Source: Embiotoca jacksoni (taxonomy: Eukaryota; Chordata; Actinopteri; Embiotocidae). Taken from it: a stretch of 64,000 nt of DNA. The stretch's first letter is position 1. Every line of letters begins with the position of its first letter. Location: positions 14,805,001-14,869,000 of the forward strand of contig JAKOON010000008.1 of NCBI GenBank assembly GCA_022577435.1. The letters are read 5' to 3'. The notes beneath the pieces are model-generated. The model ran no database searches and was not told the DNA's origin. It saw only the letters and a program-made list of their open reading frames with translations. Shown piece after piece: positions 1-10,409 of the stretch. The translations under genes and the position numbers were made by a program.

Positions 1-1430
1 ACGACAAATTCTGTTTAATGTGATTTTGGTAATTTCATTTCATTCATACCAAATACTCTCATCATAGTTTGCAGAAATGGACAACATTAATTTAATCAAT
101 TTCCAAAACAGTTTTTTTTTCAGAAGTCACATTTTTTTTTTCCTCTTTAAATTGATCTTTTTTATATTCAGAATATGTTTTTTCTAGGCCTCATACCTCT
201 CAAACTTTAACAACTTTATAACTTTCATTTCTCTGTTTTTATGTCATCCTTTTTGTCTTTCTTTTCCTTTCAGTTACAGTAAACTAACATACTTGAAGAT
301 TCATGGAATAAGACTCATTTTAGCTTTAGGGGTAATAATTATAATAAATAATTATATGTAAAGTCATACCAAATGCTCTTGGGCCTACACATGTTCAGCT
401 TTAAGTTTCAACGGTACACATGACCCTGTGTTTGTGTGTACCTGTTTTACTGTGAGCATGCTTTGTGAGAACTCATACATGCCATGATGGAGAATGAGCA
501 ATGGATCCCGGCTGAACTGGGAATATATTCCCCTTGTCATGAATTTGCAGTGGCGCTGTCTCTCAAATGGGGGTCCTCTCTTCTGCTTTTCCTCCCGTTC
601 ACTATATCGTGCAGTAGTGAGTAGTGTTGTGAAGCTGCTCCCCACTGACCACCTTCAGGCCCCGGGGCTTTCTGTGGGGAATGAGCTACTTGCTGACCAC
701 TTCAATAAAATTCAATCACAGGTATCATTCGCAATTCTTGTAACTATGTTCAGACTTTATAATGTGACAGGCTCTGTCAAAATCTTGGTCATTGGAATAG
801 AAGTTAAACCAAAATTTTCCTGCAATGGATCATTTGTGAGGGGGTCTAATACCGTTACTGAGAGGTGTGCTGAAACGATGGAAAGACTTTCAGAATATTG
901 ATTCCTCTTAAACCAGGAAAGTTAACTTTCCTTGAGTTTATCAAACTGAATGCAGTGTGAAAAAGTGTACAGGAAAGTGACTTTGTTAGTGTTGGTAACA
1001 AGGATGATAGCATGCAGTATGATGCTTTTGAATTATTATTATTTTCTTAATAGATTTTTGTGTCTTTCAAATTTATTCGTCAGATTTCCTTATGAAAAAT
1101 AAGAATACATTGTCTAAAGAAAAATGCTTTAAAATGAAAATGTTACACCCCTTGTTAAATTGTATTAATGGACTAAAATTATACATTATAAAACATATTC
1201 ATTAATTTCACAGCTAAGACTGGAATTTAAATGAGACCTATTATGATTGATAGGCTTATATTAATCATTGTTGTGCTGAAAAACAAATTTCATCCTTTGG
1301 TCTGTTATTTTGATCAATATAATTGAATAATCTTTATTGTATACCCTAACTAGAACCTTGTGTGTGTCACTTCTGGACTAAATACTGGCTGATTCATGCT
1401 TTAAAAGGTTTGATTGACGAAATGAAAAAA
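1..1430. other. AT-rich non-coding stretch
   Basis: No gene is supported here. The DNA is AT-rich with T runs near 111-140 and several TAATTA-type words near 330-355. Open frames at 385-645 (-) and 494-901 (+) have no recognisable domain. The only structure of note is an exon-like unit at 615-721, listed separately. The rest looks like ordinary intronic or intergenic filler. Confidence 0.6.
615..721 (+). other. Candidate exon-like unit or weak LINE relic
   Basis: A long pyrimidine-rich tract (about 573-610) ends in GCAG at 611-614. After 107 nt a CAG|GTATCA donor-like junction lies at 721/722. One frame (from 617) is open across the whole unit, and its end reads NELLADHFNKIQ, a wording that loosely resembles the linker before the reverse transcriptase of some LINEs. 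No domain is identifiable. It could be a chance open frame, a retroelement scrap or a lone exon. I cannot choose between these from sequence alone. Confidence 0.12.
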
Positions 1431-1830
1431 ATATTATTGGACTGTAGAGAAAAGCAGCTTTATGTAGCCGAGCTGTGGCAGCCTGGCATTGTCCCTCCCC
1501 TCAGAGACATGCTGTACAGGCTGAGGTTGATTTGACCTCAGCCACACTGTTGACTTTTTCAAGGTAATGGGAAGCATCTTATTGTGTTGTCTGAGGTACA
1601 GTGATTACTGCTTTCCCTATGAAAGTTTCCCCAAGATCAAAGACTCGCTCATGCATTAATAAATGGTGTTTTGTGAGAGTCTTATTAGCTGTAATGTGCC
1701 TGTCTGGTAATTCATGTCTGATGGCAGCAAGCGTCAGTTGTAGGCGGAAGAATGAAAGAGCACAGACAGTGTTGTATTTCAATATTGCTGCCTTTTATGG
1801 GCACTGGGGCTAAATTTATATTGATCTGAA
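1431..1830. promoter_or_regulatory. Candidate regulatory island with perfect inverted repeat
   Basis: This is a GC-richer, low-repeat block inside AT-rich DNA. It contains a perfect 9-bp inverted repeat (GGCTGAGGT / ACCTCAGCC, 1519-1527 and 1535-1543, 7-nt spacer). It also has clustered homeodomain-type words (CATTAATAAA near 1655, TAATTC near 1710). Seen directly: composition, repeat and motifs. Inferred: enhancer-like role. No coding frame fits. Conservation in other species would be needed to confirm it. Confidence 0.22.
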
Positions 1831-2200
1831 TTTGATAATGATTCTATTAGCTCTATTAAATCTGTATATATTCAAGGGCTCAGTTACACACTGAAACAGA
1901 AAAAGAGCCAAAGAAAACAAATTAGTGTGTCGGGGTGGATTGTGTTGCATGTAATATAAGAGGAGGCCAATGGGGATCATCAGGAGCTGTCAGGGAAGTT
2001 AGAAAGGAGAGCAGGAGGCATGTTTGTCCATGTGTAAATATCTGAATTGTTTCAGACTGATGGAAATTGATGCAGATTTAGTCGATTTTTCATAGTCTGT
2101 AAAAGCATTTGTGTATATTTCGAAAAATATAACTATATTTTACAAATGAATCATTCAATTTTTTAAAACGTATTTCTCGCTGTCTTTAGATTAAAAGTTG
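1831..2200. other. AT-rich filler
   Basis: No gene, RNA or organised repeat is seen. The segment is AT-rich with scattered short A and T runs. A short mixed segment at about 1930-2040 (purine-rich, GGAGAGCAGGAGG) has no recognisable feature. Confidence 0.5.
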
Positions 2201-2480
2201 AACACATTCACCTGTGCGCTGACTCACTCCTCTCTAACACAGGCTGGTCAGTTTACAGAGGCCACGAGGTCACTTGTTATTAACACACTGACCAATTATT
2301 GGCACCTCACTGACACTGGTTAGCGGGCCTGCCAATACCTGTCTCCTACTATCATGGCCACACAGAGGTCATTATCAGAGATCTGGGCCACGACGCGGAC
2401 CTCAGGGACTCCACTATTCACTGGCTCAACAGGCCCACAGCCGAGACAGGTCAGGTCAAGGCGAACCCTCCTCCCTCCCT
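2201..2480. promoter_or_regulatory. Candidate regulatory island with NFI-type dyad
   Basis: Complexity and GC rise in this block. TATTGGCA at 2297-2304 and TGCCAATA at 2330-2337 form a perfect 8-bp inverted repeat with a 25-nt spacer. Each arm holds a TTGGCA/TGCCAA half-site of the NFI family, but the spacing is far longer than the canonical NFI palindrome, so a single NFI dimer would not span it. The open frame at 2354-2632 has no domain and is treated as chance. Confidence 0.2.
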
Positions 2481-2900
2481 CCCAGCTCAGCCTCTCTCTG
2501 TCACGTCTCTTTCTCTTTCTCTCTCCGTTCCTGTCTCATCATCTTGTTTTTTCCCATCTCACATGCTGCAGCTACTATGAAAGAGTTTACTGGCACACCT
2601 TGATATTTTCTGGGGAGGTTTTCTATCACTAGATTTACAGCCATGTAGGTTATCAGCACTGAGCGCCTCCGAGCTTTGCCTGTGGCTCCTCCAGTTAATA
2701 GTTGATATGGAGGAATCACAACTCATCCTCAGTGTTTTCATTCCAGTTGGCAGCATGGGGCTGATAAATCTTTAGGAAAACGCTCATTTAGACGATATGC
2801 ATATGGATACATGCTTTGAAAGTAATGGGCATTGTACTGTATACCTAGGGGAATTAACATAAGACATTTTACACAGTCTAAGAAAAATATAATTCATGCA
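2481..2900. other. Pyrimidine-rich tract and mixed DNA
   Basis: From about 2465 to 2560 the + strand is strongly CT-rich (CTCTCTCTGTCACGTCTCTT-type wording), which opens long frames rich in Ser, Leu and Phe that are not genes. The remainder is mixed sequence without recognisable elements. Confidence 0.5.
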
Positions 2901-3210
2901 TAATTGATTGGCGGCATGATTGCCTGAGTTTACTGTCATTTTTCTATGGTGAGACAAAGTCTTTCCTCAGGCTGTTTAGCCTAATGGACTTTGGGGATAT
3001 TTAATTTAGGGCTGTCCACAAGCAGGAATGGAGCTCCACAACTCTCACTCTCTTTTATATAACATGTACGGCTCCAACCACTCAAATGACTCTCATTTAG
3101 CATGCAAAGCCGTGGTCAGAGCAAGTCTAATTGCCTGTCATTTTGATAAACTCCATCAACTTATTTAAATGTGTTGTGCCTCACATCCCAATTTGAGGTG
3201 CAGGTGAGAA
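2901..3210. promoter_or_regulatory. Candidate regulatory island
   Basis: This is a low-repeat block with a dense mix of TAAT-, TGTCA- and GATTG-type words: ATTGATTGG near 2903, GATTGCCTG near 2919, TAATTGCCTGTCA near 3129. TGTCA is the TALE (Meis/Pbx-class) core word. This co-occurrence with homeodomain cores is typical of vertebrate conserved non-coding elements, but single-sequence evidence is weak. Confidence 0.2.
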
Positions 3211-4270
3211 GAGTGGGACTATTGGCAAACTTGTGGTAGATTGAATATTTGGTCAGACGTGTGTTTTATCACGTGCCTGTGGTTTACAATGTCGAACCAG
3301 TGACAGTCATTGTGTGGAGATCTGCTAAAACAGCTCAATGCAGTGCAAAATCTATTGTATTTGTAAATATATTTTACATAAATAAAAAGAACTGACATCT
3401 TTGGGATGATGCACATTTTAACATTTTCAGCACAGAATTTATTAAATACTTAAGATTACTGCACTTCCTGTACATCTTACTGTTGTGTTAAAACACAACT
3501 ATGAAATGAAAAAGAATAAACGGCGACCGAGGAGAAAACTTTGTGCATTACTTTTGGTGCTGTAATAAAATCAAAAAGCACATCTTTATAATGCCATTAA
3601 TGTTCAAAACAAATTTTGGTTGAAATGTAACACAAGTGTACATTGCCCCAAATGTCAAAACATATTTACATTTACAAATGATGACTGTAAACTGAGCTAC
3701 AGCTATGGCATTTCTGAGTAGTACATTGAGGTTAGTCTTAGAGTGCAAAACTTTTAAACTGTTGTGATCATGAAGAAACATCTTCACTATTCTTGTTTCA
3801 GTTGTTTTGACCTGTGTCAAAACTCCTCAGGCAACTCAAGTGTAGTTGAAACCACTGCATATCTAGTAGTACTCTATTTATCTATCTGTTTTATCTGAGG
3901 GAGTAAGGGTATTCATTTTTGGCACAGACACAAATATACATCAAGAAAGCAACATGTAAAAAATTTTTTGTGTACATCAGGGGTTGTTTGAAGCTTATGG
4001 TGGTACTAAATGTTCTCAAAGCAGGAGATGAAGACCAACTTTTCTTCTGAAAGTTTAATGCTGCTATGTGTTTTCAACTAAGTAGTTAGTATGTTGCTGA
4101 ATGTGTTGGACAGCTTGTTTTAGTAATTTATACCTTTTCTGCAGTCGATAAACTTAGATTGGCAAGCTGTCTGTCAAAGAAGGGTGGGAGATGAAAGATA
4201 GGAAATGGGTGTGATGGTCTTGGAAGGTTTTTCTTCAGTTATTCATAGTGAGTAGTGGAACAGTCTAACA
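3211..4270. other. AT-rich filler
   Basis: No gene or organised repeat is recognised. There are short open frames on the minus strand (3219-3416, 3548-3820) with no domain. One E-box (TCACGTGCC) lies near 3270. A short CG-containing patch (CGGCGACCGAGG) is at about 3521-3532. Confidence 0.5.
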
Positions 4271-4580
4271 TGGTGCTGACTGATGAATGAAAAGATGAAA
4301 GTCGCAAAGGACTCGACCATTTTCACACCTAAGCATTTTTCAAGGAGCATTTCAGTCGAAGGCCTTATGATGGTTCAGAACGAGGACGGGCTAATAGCTG
4401 CGTTCGGCAGCGGGCCCTTTCACAGCGGGGTGGACAGGGCGAACAGAACACGGCCAAGCCCCCGGTCGCCGCTTCATTATCCCTCTGTAACCATCCACAT
4501 CAGCAGACACCTCCGCTCCAGCCTGCTGGGCCTGCCGCTGCACCGATCACTCGCCCGAGACGAAAGGCAATGAACTCCAA
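4271..4580. promoter_or_regulatory. CpG-rich island in AT-rich DNA
   Basis: Roughly 18 CpG dinucleotides lie between about 4380 and 4565, against a nearly CpG-free surround. The block runs from a mixed 5' part (4300-4380) into a GC-rich core (GCGTTCGGCAGCGGGCCC near 4402). No CCAAT/TATA promoter layout and no splice-bounded exon is obvious. The open frame at 4283-4573 (+) has no domain. It could be a small CpG island, an orphan promoter or a conserved enhancer with retained CpGs. Confidence 0.3.
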
Positions 4581-5443
4581 AACATGCCGTTCATCTTCCA
4601 GATGGAGTGATTTACCGATTTAGCATGGGCTCTCTCCCCCAAGAGCCACTGCACCCATATACCAGCGCTCCCCACTCTGCTGAATAAACATTTATATTCT
4701 TTAACTTGATGTTCCGATATTATGAAAATAGAAATCAAGCAGTCAAAATGCATTTGGAACATTCTGTGCATAACCAACCGATGGAGAAAATAGAGAAAAA
4801 TGACACTGGGGGAGTATGTGAGGAAAAATGAATATATCTGACTGGACTGCAGTGCTCAGAGGGGATTTGAGATCGTACTGGGGAGGGATGAGAGTGGGGG
4901 TTGCTCCTTTTCCTGCTGAGTTGGACCAAAGTGGAGAAGGGCCACGGTTATTTTTATTTCCCTTCTTTTTTTTTTTTTATTACCTTCCGTGAAGAAGAGG
5001 TTTTTTTGGAAGCTGGATTTCACTTTTGCAATTTTCTCATCACTCTGATGCAGCCACCTGTCTCTTCCCAAGATCCCCTTCCTTTATCTCTTGAATAATA
5101 AGCCTACATCCGCATACGAAAGGGGATGAGGAGAATGACCAGGGAGGGAAAATAGGATGTGTTGGGAGGGAGGCAAGAGATGAAAAAGTGGGGGAGAGAA
5201 AAAGAATATAGGAAGAAAAAAAAAATATCACTGCAATACAAGATGTGTGGGGGGGAGGGAAGGGTGTACAAAAAGATGAGAGAGGTGACCTTTTTCTCCC
5301 TGGCTTGTGTCTGGCCATCAGTAAGCAGCCATGTTTGAGAGAGAAGCCATTTTCTTGCCCCGCTCATTACTGTGTTTTATATTCAGCTGTGTTGGGATTC
5401 GCTGGTCACTGTTCAACCCTGCAGTCATGTCAGGAGCCAGTTG

Positions 5444-5448
<5 letters not shown>
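4581..5448. other. Mixed DNA with long purine-rich tract
   Basis: About 4780-5320 is purine-rich on the + strand. The segment 5115-5230 is almost pure A/G with GGGAGGGAGG and A10 runs. On the minus strand this gives Ser/Pro/Phe-rich open frames, which are compositional artefacts. Homopurine tracts like this can adopt triplex (H-DNA) structure. No gene is seen. Confidence 0.5.

Positions 5449-5505
<57 letters not shown>
5449..5505 (+). repeat. (TG)n microsatellite
   Basis: About 28 uninterrupted TG units end in TATACA. Long alternating purine-pyrimidine tracts can form Z-DNA and are usually polymorphic in length. Confidence 0.97.
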
Positions 5506-5508
<3 letters not shown>

Positions 5509-7160
5509 CAAGGTTTGAGGGAGTGGCTGTGCAGGGGAGCCAGGGGCACTCAGGATTAGACAGAAAGACCCCTGGGTTGGAGGCCAGAGCTCAAGTTCAT
5601 CACTGCAGACAATGGAAAGCTCTTCAGAAAGCAATTGGGCTCTCAGTGATTTTGGCATGTGTGGAGCTGCGCTGCAAAACTCTCCCCTCACGCACCACCT
5701 CCATCACATCTGCACCGTTGCTCTCGCCTTGTCTTCTTCAGTTTGTGTACCTTTGTGCTCATCCTGCTACCTTTAATTATAGCCCATAAGCACGATCAAA
5801 TGCCGCGGTGACCATGTGTGTGTTTATTTGTGCTGTTTTTGCGCGTATGAAAGACAGAGAGTGCTGTTTTTCTGGGCATGCGCGCGGAGGTCAGACTCTG
5901 CTCTGAGTACAATACTTGGCTACAGCACAACACGCGCACATACACCTGCCACCACACCATCTTTCCTACCTCCCTCCTGCCCTTCTCCCAACCCAACCTC
6001 CTCCCTCTTTACACCCCTTCACGAGGACATCTGCTCCCCCAGTGTAGCTGCCATTGTGGCGCTCCACACTAACAGGGGTTTTAGCCACTGGTGGTGTGAA
6101 ATTAAACAGCCACCTCGTCCCTTGATGATAAGTGCCGTCCTGTCTTCATGCTGTGGCTATCTCCTGTCACACAGCACAAGGTCACGCTTTCAAGGGTGAT
6201 CATGGGAATTAGAGTTCACTATTGTAAAAAAAAAACAAAAAAACATGAAGAGTGAACATGGAGTGATAGTTGAATCTATCATGTTAGGACCTCTTTTGAT
6301 TTTGTGCTATTTTTTCTATTTTTGACTGAAGCCCCATCTTAAACTGCATTGGTTGTGAATTTTACACAGAACTATCCTGCTGCACCCATGTCCATTCTGT
6401 GCTCTGTGTTCATGAAAGTAAACATGCATGGTGCTGTCTCATTGTAAAAATATAATCTTCATAAAATATTCAGTTTGATACGCAGGTGAATAGTCAGTAC
6501 AAGATAATTACATATTATTCAAAAAGCCAGCATCAGAGGTACACTTAAAAAAGAAAGAAAGTCATACAAGTAATGAAAAGGTTTTTTTTTACTTGGCAAA
6601 TTATCTTTTTGAAATTAATAGTTAATATTTTAGTGTTGTTATATATTTTTAATTCACCCTTTGCATTTTTGCAAATATAATGTATCCTTCCACATTCATT
6701 TCACTGCACAGCCTTGATGAGTACTTCAAATGTGAATTAAAGCACTCCATTTTAAGAGGAAAATGAGTAATAATTCAAAGATATTAATAAAACATAATAA
6801 TGCTATTCAGGAAAATTGAAAGTTGAAAAACAGAGGAGAGGAAAGGAGGAAACATTAACTTTTAAGAGTGTTTAGTGATGTTTCATGGCTTCATGTCTGG
6901 AATATGATGCACACGGAGAGGCTATCCGAACACCTCGAGGGCAGGTTTACCGTGGTCAGATGGGGTGCTGAGGTTAAGGAGAGCACATGACAGGTGTGTG
7001 AAGGAGGCTGCTTTTACAGTCACATAGTTAAACCAGTGCACTCATTAATATGAATTGTCTTGTCCCATCTCTTTGACTTGTAAGTTGGTGAGGCTGGCAG
7101 GGCACAGAGGTGCTGCAGACAGACGGCAGTGTGAGAGTGGTGGAGCACAGAAGAAGTGAG
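5506..7160. other. Mixed to AT-rich non-coding stretch
   Basis: 5506-6200 is GC-moderate and partly CT-rich (5960-6030), with CpG-containing words GCCGCGG near 5802 and GCATGCGCGCGG near 5876. From 6200 the DNA is AT-rich with A10 and T9 runs. A small mixed patch at about 6890-7010 (CCGAACACCTCGAGGGC) stands out slightly. The open frames at 5816-6199 and 5796-5996 have no domain. No gene is supported. Confidence 0.5.
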
Positions 7161-7205
7161 TGTGTGTGTGTCTGTGTGTGGGGTGGGGTGGGGGTGGGGT
7201 GGGGG
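7161..7205 (+). repeat. (TG)n tract with perfect G-quadruplex motif
   Basis: A short TG run (7161-7179) is followed by five G-runs separated by single T residues: G4 (7180-7183), G4 (7185-7188), G5 (7190-7194), G4 (7196-7199), G5 (7201-7205). Single-nucleotide loops with runs of four or more G are the most stable class of intramolecular parallel G-quadruplex by established rules. The motif is seen directly. Folding and function are inference. Confidence 0.9.
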
Positions 7206-8100
7206 TTGAGGCGACACTTGATCACCTTTCTTTCTCTCTCTCAAGATATCACTTTCTTCTCCATTCACTTAGTCTCTCTCAATTTAAGGTAGTTAGCAAA
7301 GGAAATGAAATTCCTTTTTTCTTACTAAGGCTTTTAAAAATAATATTAGAAATTCTCATGATTATGATGGTATTAAAATGATTGAGATGGACTGCTAATG
7401 CCAATGGAGTAATTTTCCAGTTCTACTTAAGACCTAATGGCAGTGATAGAATGGCCCGGCTGGGCCTTGGGCCACATCATTTCCCTTTGCAGGTACAGTA
7501 GATGGGCATCATGTGGCTGAGGACCAAGCAGTTAATGGTCTCGATTCGGGACAGACAACCGTAGACTGAATTAGACTTATGTATAATAAAGTGCAGCACA
7601 GTGGGTATCACATGGATAGTCATGAATTGTGTAAACAATTAACTTCGAATATGTTTTGCAGATTTTAAATTGAGCACCTGTGTGTGCATTAGTTGTTAAA
7701 TGTCTTGTTGTTTGAATCTTTTATGAGGGAGATTAAATCTGTTTCAGTTTAGATTGGATGTGTGTGGTGAAAATGACCATTAGGTACACAGCGGAGGTTA
7801 GCAGCCTACATAAGGAATGATCTGCTGGATGGAGTTTCTGTTGTGTCCGTCTGTTTCTCCTGCTGCGGGAGAGAGCGAAGGCTGATAGTGCTGACAGAGT
7901 CTTGGGGGTCCACTCTGCAGTCATGACTCCTGCCTGGCTGTTTGCCCCCATGGGTGCATATTGCAGCAGCCTGTTGACTGGCGTGGCAACTCCGGCTTAC
8001 ACAGCCATTTCCAGCCTCCCTCCCTCTGTGAGTCCAGGCCCCACACTGACCAACCTTTGGCCATTCACCCCATTCTGTCCATAGGAACTCAAAACAACTG
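7206..8100. promoter_or_regulatory. Two candidate regulatory islands
   Basis: Sub-blocks at about 7430-7580 (containing CTAATGGCAG, GGCCCGGCTGGGCC and CAGTTAATGG) and 7800-8090 (GC-moderate, GGCGTGGCAAC, ACCAACCTTTGGCC) are free of simple repeats and richer in GC than the intervening AT-rich DNA. The palindromic GGCCCGGCTGGGCC word lies at about 7453-7466. No splice-bounded exon or domain is visible in the open frame at 7806-8108 (-). Confidence 0.17.
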
Positions 8101-9250
8101 GATCTCACTCATTGTTTCGTAATAAAAAAAAATTAAATTCATTTTATATCAGCAGTAAATATAAGTAACACTATAATAATAAAAATAAAAAAAAATAAAA
8201 AATAAAAAAAATATATATATATATGTATATATTCTGAAGCCTTGTGTATTTTCTTTAAGTTAGTTTAGCACATGTTTAGTCTGTAAAACAAACAAGACTG
8301 GAATGAAAGGGGTGAAAGAGTTTTTGTAAGTGTATTTTGACACAGTGTCACAGATTTATGGTTGATGAGGCCCAAATTTGAAATTTTCATGCTCTGCATT
8401 TAATCTGCAGAAAACCTGGGATGATAATTCAAGTTTTTGTTTGTTTTAATGTCATCTCAAAGTGGCATTAATATAGTGTATTTATTTATTACACCTTTTA
8501 AGACCTTTTCGTATTTTAAAGGAAACTGAAAAAGCTTACCAAAAGGTCAGAAGTTGTGTCATGGCTTTCCTTTAATCTTCCATAATATTTATAAATAATT
8601 GTTATTATAGAAATGCAGGTGTTGTCTGCCTTTCTATATTTCAAATTTCAGTAAAAGTTTTTTTTTTTTTAATGGTTTTTAGTGTGTTGTTTTGAACTGA
8701 TCAATTAAGTTTATTGGCTAAAACTTGGTTCCTTCAGATGATTAATTATATAAGTAATTAATTATATAAATTTACAAAAAATGACTGAAGGGTGTAGAAT
8801 TCTTATGATACATCCTGTTGTAGAAAGAAAGTGCCTTTATGTTAAAGTGAATAATGTAATTACTTTACATGCAACACAATTAAAATAATCTGGTAGTCAT
8901 AAAAAAAAAAAAAAAAAAAAATCCCCAAATCATTGTTTTATAAAAACAAAAACAAAAAAAACCTTTCAGTACACAGCTTTTTAAATTGCAGGAAGTGAAA
9001 TAGTTGGAGCATTTTAATTATGAATTTATAAATATCCATTTTACCCATCTTGACAAAGTTCATTAATGAACATATTGAAATTACAGTCTATTTTAACATA
9101 ACTCATACTTAATAGATTTAATTTTTATTGATTTAATTTTTCAATATTGTCTTTACAAGTAAGCTGTGATTTTGATTCAAACATTTTTTGTGATCGTTCA
9201 CTTCACTCTTCCACTTTACCTTTCTGTTTCTCTGTTACTCACTCACTGAT

Positions 9251-9251
<1 letters not shown>
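8101..9251. other. AT-rich stretch with A-runs and a 13-bp direct repeat
   Basis: The region holds an A-rich/AT microsatellite at about 8177-8232 ending in (AT)n, a T13 run near 8660 and A21 at 8901-8921. A 13-bp direct repeat ATTAATTATATAA lies at 8741-8753 and 8757-8769, 16 bp apart in register. No gene is seen. A21 could be the tail of an old retroposed sequence, but no recognisable body precedes it. Confidence 0.55.
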
Positions 9252-9295
<44 letters not shown>

Positions 9296-9298
9296 ACA

Positions 9299-9355
<57 letters not shown>
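9252..9355 (-). repeat. (CA)n microsatellite, one interruption
   Basis: About 104 bp of CA dinucleotides are interrupted once by CCACACCAC near 9294-9301. Written on the + strand as CA it is in opposite orientation to the TG tracts that follow within 2 kb. It belongs to an unusual cluster of long simple repeats. Confidence 0.97.
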
Positions 9356-9357
<2 letters not shown>

Positions 9358-9868
9358 GCAATAAGTCATTTTGATGAAAAAATGAGTGGCAGTGTGATTT
9401 GGGACAGCTTGGAGCCAGCAGTGATGTCATTAAGCAGCATCCTGGATGATAAGGCAATCCCAGCCACTGAATAAATAAATAAATTAAAAAGCACATCTTA
9501 TGTATTCTTTTCACCTCCCTTCAGACCCCCGCTATCCCAAATCCTGACCCCTCATCTCCACCCTCTGCCGCCACCCCAGCCTCCCCCAAACACACATATC
9601 ACAAACACACCCCTTCGCTGCTGATGCAGTTGTCACCACTGCTCCCTTCCCCCGCGTGTCCACCGGCATATCAGAAAGAAAAAAAAAAAATGAATGCAGC
9701 TTTGTAATAAATAATGCATTTTACTAATACGCATTCAGGTGGAGTCAGTCTTTGGCCCCATCTCATGCACATCCAGAGAGAGAAGAAATATAGAATCCAA
9801 GAAGGGAAGGCTTTCCTTCTGAACTGAAATCGGTGACGGCTCGATAATAGGCTAAAACAACGAGCATG
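9356..9868. other. Mixed DNA with a C-rich patch
   Basis: After the CA tract, a (AATA)n-like patch lies at about 9470-9485 and a C-rich segment at 9510-9660 (ACCCCAGCCTCCCCC-type words, CCCGCGTG). 9725-9775 is mixed. No gene or RNA is seen. Confidence 0.45.
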
Positions 9869-9992
9869 AGAGCGAAAGAGTGAGAGAGAGAGAGAGAGAG
9901 GGAGTAAGAGAGTGAGACAGAGAACGAGAGAGAGGGAACAGAGGAAGAAGGGGGGGGGGGGGGGGTACGAGAGAGGGAGAGAGTGGCAAGCA
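9869..9992 (+). repeat. Homopurine (GA)n tract with G16 run
   Basis: Nearly uninterrupted purines on the + strand: (GA)n at about 9880-9900, imperfect GAGA to 9950, a run of 16 G at 9950-9965, then GAGAGAGGGAGAGAG to 9986. Long homopurine-homopyrimidine tracts with mirror symmetry are classic H-DNA formers, and G16 adds quadruplex potential. Confidence 0.9.
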
Positions 9993-10285
9993 TATTATAA
10001 CTCATCCATGTGGATCACCCTAGTAGATTGGGAGCAATCCCTTGTTGAAATTGTCTTCTAAACACTTAGAGAGAAGGAGACAGAACGGAGCGGCCAGCCC
10101 ATCTCAGTGTGCCTGTGTACTCTCACACTGCCTGCTATCCCAGCCAAGGTAGAGAGACCTCTGACAGACTGCTTGCATGTGTGTGTGTATTTCACTTTGC
10201 TCATGTGCGTGTGTCTGTGTCTTGTGAGCCAGCCAACTAGTGAGTGTATGCGTGTGTGTTTGAGCAAGAGGGAGAGAGAAGATGC

Positions 10286-10288
<3 letters not shown>

Positions 10289-10362
<74 letters not shown>

Positions 10363-10409
10363 CGTGTGTGTGTGGGGGGGGGGGGGGGGGGTGGGGGTGT
10401 GTAGGGGGG
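10289..10409 (+). repeat. (TG)n microsatellite fused to G18 run
   Basis: About 68 bp of TG pass through CGTGCGTG into TG again, then a run of 18 G (10374-10391), G5 (10393-10397) and G6 (10404-10409). It combines a Z-DNA-prone block with a G-quadruplex-prone block in 120 bp. Confidence 0.95.

Noticed and set aside
494..901. 135-codon open frame (+)
   Set aside because: No recognisable domain, and it crosses a possible splice-like unit without matching any family. Only a weak LINE-like phrase, reported as a low-confidence unit.
8901..8921. A21 run as the tail of a processed pseudogene
   Set aside because: No recognisable retrocopy body or target-site duplication precedes it. Similar A runs at 17327-17348 also lack one.
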